Source of the DNA: Thalassolituus alkanivorans
GTDB taxonomy: Bacteria; Pseudomonadota; Gammaproteobacteria; Pseudomonadales; Oceanobacteraceae
Length of the DNA: 64,000 nt
NCBI RefSeq assembly: GCF_020447205.1
Contig: NZ_JAJAEL010000035.1
Span: 1 to 64,000 of the forward strand
Direction: 5' to 3'
Shown here: positions 1 to 7,549 of the stretch, one piece after another
Layout of the letters: the number at the start of each line of letters is the position of its first letter
How positions within the stretch are numbered: the first letter of the stretch is position 1
Notes under the pieces: model-generated
What the model saw: the letters and a program-made list of their open reading frames with translations, nothing else
What the model was told of the DNA's origin: nothing
Databases searched by the model: none
Made by a program: the position numbers and the translations under genes

Positions 1-1601
1 GCAACAGAGCCTGCAACATCCACTGTTACTGCGCCATCCGCAGTTGGCGTAATTAACGCGGTATAAACCGATGCACTGGTCGCGCTGAACGCACTGACGG
101 AGGCATTACCGGCAACAATATCGCCAACGGTAAAGCCGGTAACATCTTCACTAAAGGTGAAAGTTGCAGTAAAAGCCGCATTGATAGTGCCACTGGCCCC
201 GGATATAGCAACGGAAGGAATTGTCTGATCATTATCAACAATGGTTATCGTCTGTTGCTGCGTGCCGGATTCAGTGCCATTACTGACCGTCGAAATATCG
301 ACAATAATTGTTTCGTTGACCTCTTCTGTTGCATCTTCGCTGATACTCAGCGCTGAGGTTTTCGTCGTATTTCCTGTGGTAATCACAAGACTGCTGATCT
401 GGGTATAGTCAACACCACTGGTTGCTGTTCCTGAGTAACTCAGATTAACCGTAATATCCTGATTAAAAGCATGACTGGCGGTTGCAGTTAAATTAACACT
501 GCCGGCAGATTCTGCGGGACTCGTACTGCTGGCTGATAAGGTGATGGATGGGTAGGCTGTTACTGTCAGCGTGGTTGTATAAGAACCCGCACTGTAGGCC
601 GTACCATCATTAACATCAAAAGTGAAGCTGGAAGATGAACCTGTAGTGTTCAGATATTTAAGATAACCGGCATCAATACTGGCTTTACTGACCAGCGATC
701 CATTACTCAGAGCGGATTCACCACCATTAATCGTATTGCTGCCATCACTGTCAAGCCAGAGACTTCCCTGTGCAGGAACAGTGACAATACGAATATGATT
801 TAAAGGATCACCATCAGTGTCGGAATATGAAAAATCCGACGTTGAAAAAGCATAAGCTGTTCCCTGATAAACAGGGCTTGCAGTAAAGCTTGCAGCTGTT
901 GGGGCATTATTGGTAGAAAATAACGAGCCGGTAAAAGTATCCGGAAGATTGCTGGGATAACTTGGGTTATCTGTAAATGACCAGTTCGAAGTATTATAAA
1001 TCTGGGATAAACAATCTGACAGTGTTGAGTTACAAGATGTGGGGCCGGTGTAATAGCCCTCAGTTGTACTATCCAATGCCGTACTACCCAAAATCAAAGA
1101 GGTACCGGTGAAGTCATAACCAGAAGCACTTCCCCAGAAACCTAAAAATACACCTGGTGTTGCCCGATCACCAGTCATGGCAGTTAAATGATCGGTACTG
1201 GATAGAACAAATCCACCATAATCATCATCGTTCTCAATCACAGAACCAATATTTACCGATATAGGATAACCAGGTGCAATCAGTAGGTTGTCACTGGCAT
1301 TCTGTATTTTAATGACAGTTCCACGGGGTATAGAGGAGCCTGTATTATTTGTCCAAACAACCTGCCCCTCACCAGCTGGAGTGGCGAAAGCAGTCCCCGC
1401 CCACTCATCATCAGTAAAATAAACCGACGCACCGGCAGGACAGTCATCCAGCAGTAAGAATGTCATTCCGGAATCCGGGACCGTTCCTGCGGCATTATAT
1501 GCAAGAATCGCAATATCGCCCGGAGAGTTAATCACACCATCCTGGGTTGCGGCTGAAGCAACTAACGGCAAAAAAAACAGTAAAAATAAAAATTGCTTCA
1601 T
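1..1601 (-). CDS. Large secreted multi-domain protein, N-terminal part (cut by window edge)
   Basis: The frame is open from an ATG at 1601 to the left edge, giving 533 residues with no stop. A GGAG ribosome-binding site sits 6 nt before the ATG. Residues 1-17 form a clear signal peptide (MKQFLFLLFFLPLVASA). Residues ~20-225 are a Gly/Asp/Ser-rich domain I do not recognise. About 228-335 looks like a cadherin/VCBS-type repeat (NNAPTAAS at its start, SDTDGDPLNHIRI inside it). About 350-454 resembles Calx-beta (SGTATSGVDY, then SEDATEEVNETI and ending IVDND). From ~455 an Ig-like repeat begins (FSEDVTGFTVGDI). Calx-beta and Ig repeats are typical of surface or secreted adhesin-like proteins that bind calcium, but the function here is not known. 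It follows two tail-collar genes on the same strand, with a terminator-like hairpin between. The total length and anchoring cannot be judged. Confidence 0.75.
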   Translation of the reverse strand, partial: MKQFLFLLFFLPLVASAATQDGVINSPGDIAILAYNAAGTVPDSGMTFLLLDDCPAGASVYFTDDEWAGTAFATPAGEGQVVWTNNTGSSIPRGTVIKIQNASDNLLIAPGYPISVNIGSVIENDDDYGGFVLSSTDHLTAMTGDRATPGVFLGFWGSASGYDFTGTSLILGSTALDSTTEGYYTGPTSCNSTLSDCLSQIYNTSNWSFTDNPSYPSNLPDTFTGSLFSTNNAPTAASFTASPVYQGTAYAFSTSDFSYSDTDGDPLNHIRIVTVPAQGSLWLDSDGSNTINGGESALSNGSLVSKASIDAGYLKYLNTTGSSSSFTFDVNDGTAYSAGSYTTTLTVTAYPSITLSASSTSPAESAGSVNLTATASHAFNQDITVNLSYSGTATSGVDYTQISSLVITTGNTTKTSALSISEDATEEVNETIIVDISTVSNGTESGTQQQTITIVDNDQTIPSVAISGASGTINAAFTATFTFSEDVTGFTVGDIVAGNASVSAFSATSASVYTALITPTADGAVTVDVAGSV

Positions 1602-1637
1602 ACCAATCTCCATTCGTTATTCAGATTTCCTTAAGTG

Positions 1638-1673
1638 CAAAAAAATACCGGACCGGTTTACCAGTCCGGTATT
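1638..1673 (-). terminator. Rho-independent terminator between collar gene 1 and the secreted protein gene
   Basis: Read on the minus strand, a GC-rich stem containing ATACCGGAC paired with GTCCGGTAT is followed at once by seven T residues (complement of A1638-A1644). It lies just past the stop of the collar gene ending at 1676, so that transcript probably ends or is attenuated here. The downstream secreted-protein gene then needs its own promoter or read-through. Confidence 0.7.
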
Positions 1674-1675
1674 TA

Positions 1676-2254
1676 TTAACTACGCGAAGGAAATATTCCT
1701 TGTGTACAGATAATGTAGCTGATTGCCAGCGATGGCTGCATATTATTGAACGACTGGTTGCCGCCCATTAAGCCTGTATCTACCTGCAGTCCTGCAACAG
1801 GCATCGGACTACCAGAGTACATAGCGTTGGCTGTCGGTGCACTGGCATAAACATCACCGCCACTATTGGTAAGAACACCCGCTCCCGGACTGGCCTCATC
1901 TGCTTCACCTGTCTCAGTATTAACAGGCACCGCAACATGACCGGCACTTTGCACAATCACCGCATGATTATGAGAAGGAAGATTCAGACTGGTAAGGGTT
2001 ACTGTTTCAGTACCAAAGTGCTGCCCAGTCGCACGCGGCGTCAAACCAGGACCGACACCAGTACCCAGCGCACAACGACCACGTAAGTCGGGCAAAGCAA
2101 AAGTCGTCCGGCCATCGCCACCGTACATAGTGCCGATAATAGAGAACAGTGCAGTATTGCTTGAAATAGCAATCAACTGACCACCACAAAATGACCAGGC
2201 TCGCGGAGCCCAGTTAGCACCGAACTGGGTAACGGTTGCAATTGTTCCTTCCAT
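1676..2254 (-). CDS. Tail-collar (microcystin-dependent/MdpB-like) protein 1
   Basis: This 192-residue protein opens with the classic phage tail-collar fold: MEGTIATVTQFGANWAPRAW, then CGGQLIAISSNTALFSIIGT and YGGDGRTTFALPDLRGR (residues ~1-60). A Gly/Ala-rich middle (~65-115, with LPSHNHAV) and a conserved end (NNMQPSLAISYIICTQGIFP) follow. Chromosomal proteins of this type are often named microcystin-dependent or MdpB-like, and their job is not settled. No signal peptide is visible. The AAGGAG site 6-7 nt before the ATG is strong. It is a paralog of the next gene upstream, with the same length and domain plan. No other phage genes are near, so a prophage remnant is unlikely. Confidence 0.85.
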   Translation of the reverse strand: MEGTIATVTQFGANWAPRAWSFCGGQLIAISSNTALFSIIGTMYGGDGRTTFALPDLRGRCALGTGVGPGLTPRATGQHFGTETVTLTSLNLPSHNHAVIVQSAGHVAVPVNTETGEADEASPGAGVLTNSGGDVYASAPTANAMYSGSPMPVAGLQVDTGLMGGNQSFNNMQPSLAISYIICTQGIFPSRS

Positions 2255-2269
2255 TTTTATTCTCCTTGA

Positions 2270-2848
2270 TTAGCTTCGGGATGGGTAAATACCAAACATG
2301 CAAATGATGGCGGGCAGTGCCAGAGAAGGTTGCATATTATTGAACTCCTTCCCTGCTCCGGTATTGGTCGCCACGGCTTCAAGACCATTAACCGCCAGCG
2401 GTTGACCGGAATACTGCGCTCCCATACTGGCCGAGCTTGCGTAACTATCCTCACCAGGATTCGTCAGAACACCACTGCCAGGACTGGCCGTATCAGCTTC
2501 TCCTGTAGATACATTAACCGGTATTGAAATATGCCCGGCGTGATCAATACGCACCGGATGATTGTGTGCCGGCATATGGGCAATGGTGAGAGTTACATCC
2601 TCACTCCCGACCCACTCTCCGATTCTGCGATCACTTAACCCCGGACCATGCCCGGTACCTATGGACGTCCGGCCCGACAGGTTTGGCAAAGCAAAACTTG
2701 TGCGCCCATCACCACCGAAATTCGTACCAAGCAATGAAAACAGAGCATCATACTGACTGATCGCCAGTAATTGCCCATGGCAATATGCCCAGTTTCTGGG
2801 GGCAAAATTACCGGCAAAGTTCGTTATATTGGCTATTGTTCCTTCCAT
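2270..2848 (-). CDS. Tail-collar (microcystin-dependent/MdpB-like) protein 2
   Basis: This second 192-residue tail-collar protein has the collar motif MEGTIANITNFAGNFAPRNW, then CHGQLLAISQYDALFSLLGT and FGGDGRTSFALPNLSGR. A variable middle (MPAHNHPVRIDHAGHISIPV) and the shared end EFNNMQPSLALPAIICMFGI follow. The start region lies inside the 3' end of the formyltransferase-like gene: ATG at 2848 against that gene's stop at 2810-2808, a 41-nt overlap in another frame. A GGGAG site lies ~7 nt before the ATG. The overlap suggests translational coupling. Only 15 nt separate it from collar gene 1, so both are probably co-transcribed products of a tandem duplication. Confidence 0.85.
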   Translation of the reverse strand: MEGTIANITNFAGNFAPRNWAYCHGQLLAISQYDALFSLLGTNFGGDGRTSFALPNLSGRTSIGTGHGPGLSDRRIGEWVGSEDVTLTIAHMPAHNHPVRIDHAGHISIPVNVSTGEADTASPGSGVLTNPGEDSYASSASMGAQYSGQPLAVNGLEAVATNTGAGKEFNNMQPSLALPAIICMFGIYPSRS

Positions 2849-3797
2849 ACTGCTTCTCCCGTTTTGTTATTGGAAAACTATCAAAGCGTTGTCCGACCTG
2901 AAGCTGATAACGTTCAGCAAAACGCAGCCCGCTGAAAATACCAGCAGAAAGATAAATAATATCCAGACGCAGAACGCCGTCGCGGCAGGCAACCAGAAGT
3001 CCTTCCGGTTCACCAATATGCACAATGGTTCCGGGAGTCAGTCCGTAAGATGGATAACTGACCGGTGTTGCCTCCGGCAGATACAGCACATCCTGATTAA
3101 AACTGAAAGCCGCTCCACCCAGGTGAGGGTTACAGGCACGGGCAAGATTAAAAATATCCAGACACCCTGATTGCTGCCAGTTGATACCCGCCGAATTAAT
3201 GTCAGGGCGTGTGGCAGGCTTATCGGTTTTTTGCACAACACGCTGCGGCTGCGGTTTAAGATCCATACCGCCTGATGACCACCATTGCGCTATAAATAAT
3301 GGCATCTGCTGCGACAGATAAAGATTAAGCCCCTGATGGGTATCGTATGGGTGGATAGCAAATTCCTGCTGAAAAAGAATGTCACCACTATCAGCCTGCT
3401 CTGCAATCTGATGCAAAGTCAGACAACTGCTTTCAGCACCTGTTGAAATTTGCCAGAACAAAGGGTCTGCACCACGCCACTGTGGCAGATCGCTGGCGTG
3501 AATATTAAGGAGTTTACCCTGCAGAGCCTGCGCCATCGCCGGTGGAAATAAAAAGGATAAATAGCAGGAAACGATGGCATCAGCCTGAACATCACGCTGG
3601 TGTTCAATCAGGGCTTGCGGATTGTCCGGATGCATATACTGGACAGGAATCCCCAGCATCGTGCACTGTGCTGCCAGCTGCCGGCTGTCTTCCCCCGTTA
3701 CATCGTAAAGCCATACAGCCGCCAGTTGCTGACGGGCATAGAGATCCTGAAGCAATGGCAGGGCAAGGCTGGTCTGAGTGGCAATAATCAGCTTCAT
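2808..3797 (-). CDS. Formyltransferase-family protein (methionyl-tRNA formyltransferase-like)
   Basis: A 329-residue protein with the two-domain plan of 10-formyl-tetrahydrofolate-dependent formyltransferases. The N-terminal catalytic domain carries N98 and H100 (LLNIHASDLPQWRGADP) and D136 (ADSGD). The 38-residue N-to-D spacing is the same as in E. coli Fmt, so the catalytic triad looks intact. The C-terminal ~200-320 resembles the Fmt C-terminal barrel (ARACNPHLGGAAF, LTPGTIVHI). It is unlikely to be the housekeeping fmt, which normally sits with def and rsmB. Here it sits between a methyltransferase-like gene (4-nt ATGA overlap at 3794-3797) and tail-collar genes. The likely role is formylation of an amino group on a sugar, peptide or protein; the acceptor is unknown. 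Confidence 0.75.
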   Translation of the reverse strand: MKLIIATQTSLALPLLQDLYARQQLAAVWLYDVTGEDSRQLAAQCTMLGIPVQYMHPDNPQALIEHQRDVQADAIVSCYLSFLFPPAMAQALQGKLLNIHASDLPQWRGADPLFWQISTGAESSCLTLHQIAEQADSGDILFQQEFAIHPYDTHQGLNLYLSQQMPLFIAQWWSSGGMDLKPQPQRVVQKTDKPATRPDINSAGINWQQSGCLDIFNLARACNPHLGGAAFSFNQDVLYLPEATPVSYPSYGLTPGTIVHIGEPEGLLVACRDGVLRLDIIYLSAGIFSGLRFAERYQLQVGQRFDSFPITKREKQYGRNNSQYNELCR

Positions 3798-5062
3798 ACC
3801 GGCTCCACATACACCGGCAGAAAACCGGGTAATCCCTGCTTACGGTAATAAAAAAGAATACTGTCGCCAGGTTTTATCAGCAGGTCACCGGGCTGAGGAT
3901 TGCGCGGTTCAAAACCAATACAGACACTTAAATCCGGCAGCGGATGAGTGATACCGGATGCATACTCAGGCAGTGATAAATGCTGATAAACCTGAATTTC
4001 AGTGGTCAGCAACAGAATATGTTCAACAGAGGTATCCAGATCTTCAGGGATCTTAACCTGAAGGCAGCGGATCAGCTCACTGCCATCATCCAGACGGAGC
4101 AGATCCAGCTGTCGCAGAGTGTCACGACTCAGCTCCAGCACAGGGCCGATATCAATCCGGCGTGTATTTTTTTCGCCCTCTGCTCTTGGCTCTGCCGGAA
4201 ATTCATCTCCGGCCTGAGTAAGAACAGCACGGACACTGACTTTTTCCGGTAACAACAATGCGTCTTCGGCCAGCAGAGGGGCAAAATGCTGACATATATT
4301 CAGATGCCCTTCCCGGCTCAGACCATGCTGCATGGCCTCCACCAGCAAAATATCCACACTGCCATGTTCGGCGCGGTAGTCACAGGCATCCTGACATAAT
4401 ACCTGCACAACAGAATCAAGCTGAGTGGCTCCCACCAAAGCCTGCAAACTCTGAGCAGCAGCCGGATGAATATCAATCAGGGTAACTTCCAGCTTCTCCG
4501 GTAACCGTTGTTGTTCACGCAGAAAATGCAGTACTGGCAGAAGAAGTGGTGCAAAGGGGCCACAGGCAGGATAAACAAGATGACATTCGCGCTCTGCATA
4601 CTGCGGCAGAATGTTACTGAGCGCCTGCCAGAAAGTACTGACACGGACACTGTCCAGTACTGTACGAATGGCATAATCCGGCGACATCACTAAGCCATTT
4701 TTATTAATAAATTGACGCTGACGTAAAGGAGCGGGAATATCCAGCGAGCAATAAAATCCCGTAAGCTCCTGAAAACATTGCTGAAATACCGGCAGAGCCG
4801 GAGAATCATTAATTACCTGACAGACACTTTCAGAAAATACATTTGTTATACGTTCAGGCCATTCTTCTGCAGAAATTTTTGCTGGCGTTTTTAATGACGT
4901 GCGTAATTGCTGATTAAGAGAAGCTAATAGCGAAGGGTGATATGAATATTGTTGCTCAGATGAATTGTCTTCCGGCATAAAAGTTATCTGAGCATTGGGG
5001 TGCAGCACTGCTGTATCCATAACCTGATTCTCGTTCAACATCCTTGACATAAAGCGCAGCAT
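3794..5062 (-). CDS. Putative SAM-dependent, PRMT-like methyltransferase
   Basis: A 422-residue protein whose middle third looks like a class I SAM-binding fold: motif I at ~162-172 (LVYPACGPFAP), an acidic strand end at D197 (VTLIDIHP), D225 (CQDA), and VDILLVEAMQHGLSREGHL at ~236-254. E242 and E251 are nine residues apart, the spacing of the double-E loop of protein arginine methyltransferases, and LAEDALLLPEKVSV follows much as in PRMTs. The N-terminal ~150 residues and the C-terminal end are not recognised. The start is uncertain: the ATG at 5062 has only a weak GGGGCG site, and Met5, Met8 or Met15 are possible. It is the first gene of the collar/formyltransferase cluster. Methylation of a cluster protein is an inference. 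Confidence 0.55.
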   Translation of the reverse strand: MLRFMSRMLNENQVMDTAVLHPNAQITFMPEDNSSEQQYSYHPSLLASLNQQLRTSLKTPAKISAEEWPERITNVFSESVCQVINDSPALPVFQQCFQELTGFYCSLDIPAPLRQRQFINKNGLVMSPDYAIRTVLDSVRVSTFWQALSNILPQYAERECHLVYPACGPFAPLLLPVLHFLREQQRLPEKLEVTLIDIHPAAAQSLQALVGATQLDSVVQVLCQDACDYRAEHGSVDILLVEAMQHGLSREGHLNICQHFAPLLAEDALLLPEKVSVRAVLTQAGDEFPAEPRAEGEKNTRRIDIGPVLELSRDTLRQLDLLRLDDGSELIRCLQVKIPEDLDTSVEHILLLTTEIQVYQHLSLPEYASGITHPLPDLSVCIGFEPRNPQPGDLLIKPGDSILFYYRKQGLPGFLPVYVEPV

Positions 5063-5194
5063 GATCTATCGCCCCACAAAAATCAACGGCACCAGAAATA
5101 TCAGACGATATTAATATAAGTAATATTTTCTTGGATTGAAGTAACCTATTAAAAACTATACTTTTGGATATACACGATAAAATTTATTTGTGTT

Positions 5195-5221
5195 AACGCC
5201 CCACGTTCAAAATGGGGCGTT
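5195..5221 (-). terminator. Possible terminator hairpin after the sulfide:quinone oxidoreductase gene
   Basis: A perfect 9-bp inverted repeat (AACGCCCCA / TGGGGCGTT) with a 9-nt loop lies 72 nt past the oxidoreductase stop. On the minus strand it is followed by an A/T-rich stretch without a clean T-run, so termination is only possible. Confidence 0.35.
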
Positions 5222-5292
5222 TAGTAAATCATCCTTTAATATTTACCTGTAATAAAAAGCATTTGTGAATTTAACTCCGGCTATATCTGTCA

Positions 5293-6573
5293 TTACTCAT
5301 CCTTTAGACGGTTGATACCCAGTGCTTTTAATGTGTATTTTTCATAAATCGGCTCACTCGAACCGGTTTTCATCTTGCGGATAAAGTATTTTTCGAAAGC
5401 AATTTTCGCCAGATGCACCCACTTACCTTTTTTGAACCAGGTGACATTGCGTGGCGGAATCTGCGGAATGGCAACAAAGGCCGCGCCAGTGTCTCCCATA
5501 TCCGCCAGACAGATTGCATTCCAGGTCCCGCGGGCATTAGCTTCACCTTTACCATCCAGGTCAGCCGCCAGATTATGCGCAATCGCAGTCATCATGGATT
5601 CGATCATATAGCCGGTTTTCGGCGTACCGGTCGGAACCGGCGTTTCCTCTACAGGAGGAATGGCAACACACACACCCGCCGAGAAAATATTTTTAAAGGT
5701 AGGGTTACGCTGAAACTCATCGATAATGACAAAGCCTTTCGGATTCACCAGCCCCTCCACCGCAGCCACCGGGTCAACCCCGGCAAAGGACGGCAACATC
5801 ATGGAGTGCTTAAACGGCAGCTCATGCTGTTTTTTCAGCGAACCATCGTCATTCATTTCATCGACATACATCATGCCGTCGGCCACGCGGGTGACCTTGG
5901 CGTTGGTAATCCATTTGATATGACGGTTACGCAACTCGCTTTCCAGCATCGATTTGGAATCCCCCACACCGCCTAACCCCAGATGACCAATGTAAGGCTC
6001 ACTGGTCACATAGGTCATAGGAATACGGTCACGGACTTTTTTGTTGCGCAGTTCTTTATCAAGAATAAAGGCGTACTCATAAGCCGGCCCAAAACAGGAA
6101 GCGCCCGGCATGGCACCGACAATCGCCGGGCCCGGTTCGGCAATCATGGCTTTAACATTGTCATAACAGGTTTCAGCATGATCCAGCGAACACACCGACT
6201 GGGTAAAACCGCCATGTGGGCCAGCGCCCTCAACCGCGGCAAAATTCAGTTTCGGGCCAGTGCAGATCACCAGATAGTCATAGGCTTCAACATCACCATT
6301 GGCTAACGTCAGCTGGTTGGTTTTGGGATCGATGGTAACCACCGCCGAAGCGATGAATTCAATGCCTTTTTTCTCCAGATGAGGGCGGATAGGAAAACTG
6401 ATTTCCGGGCGTTCGCGCCAGCCAACCGCAATCCAGGGGTTCGAAGGAACAAACTGAAAGTCTTCACGTTCGTTGATAACCGTAACCCGGTGTTCTTTAT
6501 TCAGGATTTCGCGGATTTCATACGCGCCTGCCATACCACCGGTACCGGCGCCCAATACGATAACTCTGGCCAT
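5293..6573 (-). CDS. sqr: Sulfide:quinone oxidoreductase
   Basis: A 426-residue flavoprotein that would oxidise sulfide to polysulfide or sulfur and pass electrons to quinone at the inner face of the membrane. The N-terminal FAD site is VIVLGAGTGG (residues 4-13). All three redox cysteines of the family are present: C128 (SVCSLDHAE), C160 (GASCFGPAYEY) and C355 (TWNAICLADMGD). These motifs, SEPYIGHLG and the C-terminal AFEKYFIRKMK match what I recall of the crystallised Acidithiobacillus ferrooxidans enzyme. An upstream GTG is in frame, but the ATG at 6573 is preceded by GAGG at ideal distance and gives the family's MARVIVLGAG start. It appears to be a single-gene unit, with no persulfide dioxygenase or rhodanese gene beside it in this window. 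Confidence 0.9.
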   Translation of the reverse strand: MARVIVLGAGTGGMAGAYEIREILNKEHRVTVINEREDFQFVPSNPWIAVGWRERPEISFPIRPHLEKKGIEFIASAVVTIDPKTNQLTLANGDVEAYDYLVICTGPKLNFAAVEGAGPHGGFTQSVCSLDHAETCYDNVKAMIAEPGPAIVGAMPGASCFGPAYEYAFILDKELRNKKVRDRIPMTYVTSEPYIGHLGLGGVGDSKSMLESELRNRHIKWITNAKVTRVADGMMYVDEMNDDGSLKKQHELPFKHSMMLPSFAGVDPVAAVEGLVNPKGFVIIDEFQRNPTFKNIFSAGVCVAIPPVEETPVPTGTPKTGYMIESMMTAIAHNLAADLDGKGEANARGTWNAICLADMGDTGAAFVAIPQIPPRNVTWFKKGKWVHLAKIAFEKYFIRKMKTGSSEPIYEKYTLKALGINRLKDE

Positions 6574-6772
6574 AGTCTGCCTCACGCTTGTTATTGTCGA
6601 AGTGACAGATAAGGAGCAAAACAGAGGCCAAATATTACTACATAAGCATAAAGTAGAATTAATAGTGCAAAGCGATTGAATTCACAGAGAATTTCAACCG
6701 CTGCTGCAGGTAGCGACCAGCACAGAAAGCAACACAAAAAACACAGGGTGACAGATTTGTCGGAAGGAAGCG

Positions 6773-7549
6773 TCAGTTCTGGCAGTCGGAACAGGAAGGA
6801 TTTCGGCTGATGCCCCAGCGCCGCCACTCGCCCTGTAGAGCATCGAAGGTCAGCAAACGGCCACTCAGGCTTTCGCCTATGCCCGCCAACACTTTCACTG
6901 CTTCCAGTGCCTGCATGGCGCCAATAACCCCCACCAGCGGTGACAACACGCCACTTTCGGCACAGCTGAGCTGCTGATTATCCAGGCTGGGGTACAAACA
7001 GCGGTAACAGGGGGCATCCGCCTGACGCGGGTCAAACAGCGTGATCTGACCATTCAGCCCAACCGCCGCGCCCGAAACCCAGGGTACAGAGTGCGCGATA
7101 CAGGCGCGATTCAACGCATAGCGCACCTTGCTGTTATCACTGCAGTCGATGACCAGATCCACGTTTACCCGGTCTTCCTGCGCGTCACCCGCGGCGGACA
7201 GTTGCGCCATCAGCCAGTTAGCATCAGCGCGCAGAGCGTGAGTTACCACCTGCACATCCGGGTTTAACCGCTGCACTTCGGCGGCTGCGGATTCCACTTT
7301 CAGCAGGCCAATATCAGCACTGCCATGGGCGGTCTGACGCTGCAGATTCGACAGTTCTACACGGTCATCATCGACCAGACTGAGGCGGCCAACACCGCTG
7401 GCCGCCAGATACTGCAGCACCGGGCAGCCAAGACCACCGAGACCGATAATCATCACATGGGCATCGAGCAGCGCCTGCTGCCCGTCAATATCCAGCTGCG
7501 GTAACAGAAGATGGCGCGAGTAACGCAGTAATTGCTGATCGTTCATCAT
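6773..7549 (-). CDS. moeB: MoeB/ThiF-family adenylyltransferase (molybdopterin-synthase activating)
   Basis: A 258-residue E1-like enzyme that adenylates the C-terminal glycine of a ubiquitin-like sulfur carrier such as MoaD or ThiS. The nucleotide site is MIIGLGGLGCPVLQYLA (~33-49). The arginine-rich SNLQRQ motif follows at ~68-73 and VDLVIDCSDN in the middle. Zinc is probably held by two CxxC pairs (CYRC and CSDC near the C-terminus). The ATG directly abuts the stop of prmC, and a second ATG follows it, so either could be used. The hemA-prfA-prmC-moeB order matches pseudomonads and relatives. Whether it serves molybdopterin or thiamine synthesis cannot be told from sequence alone; moeB is the usual name in this context. 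Confidence 0.82.
   Translation of the reverse strand: MMNDQQLLRYSRHLLLPQLDIDGQQALLDAHVMIIGLGGLGCPVLQYLAASGVGRLSLVDDDRVELSNLQRQTAHGSADIGLLKVESAAAEVQRLNPDVQVVTHALRADANWLMAQLSAAGDAQEDRVNVDLVIDCSDNSKVRYALNRACIAHSVPWVSGAAVGLNGQITLFDPRQADAPCYRCLYPSLDNQQLSCAESGVLSPLVGVIGAMQALEAVKVLAGIGESLSGRLLTFDALQGEWRRWGISRNPSCSDCQN

Noticed and set aside
1676-2848. Prophage or tailocin remnant, suggested by two tail-collar domains
   Set aside because: No capsid, tail, lysis, integrase or attachment-site sequence was seen in the window; such collar genes are common as stand-alone chromosomal genes. The left side of the window is cut, so it cannot be excluded fully.
6591-6827. A 78-codon minus-strand frame with hydrophobic residues after moeB
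   Set aside because: It overlaps the end of moeB out of frame, has no good ribosome-binding site, and its composition is that of a shifted frame. Not supported as a gene.
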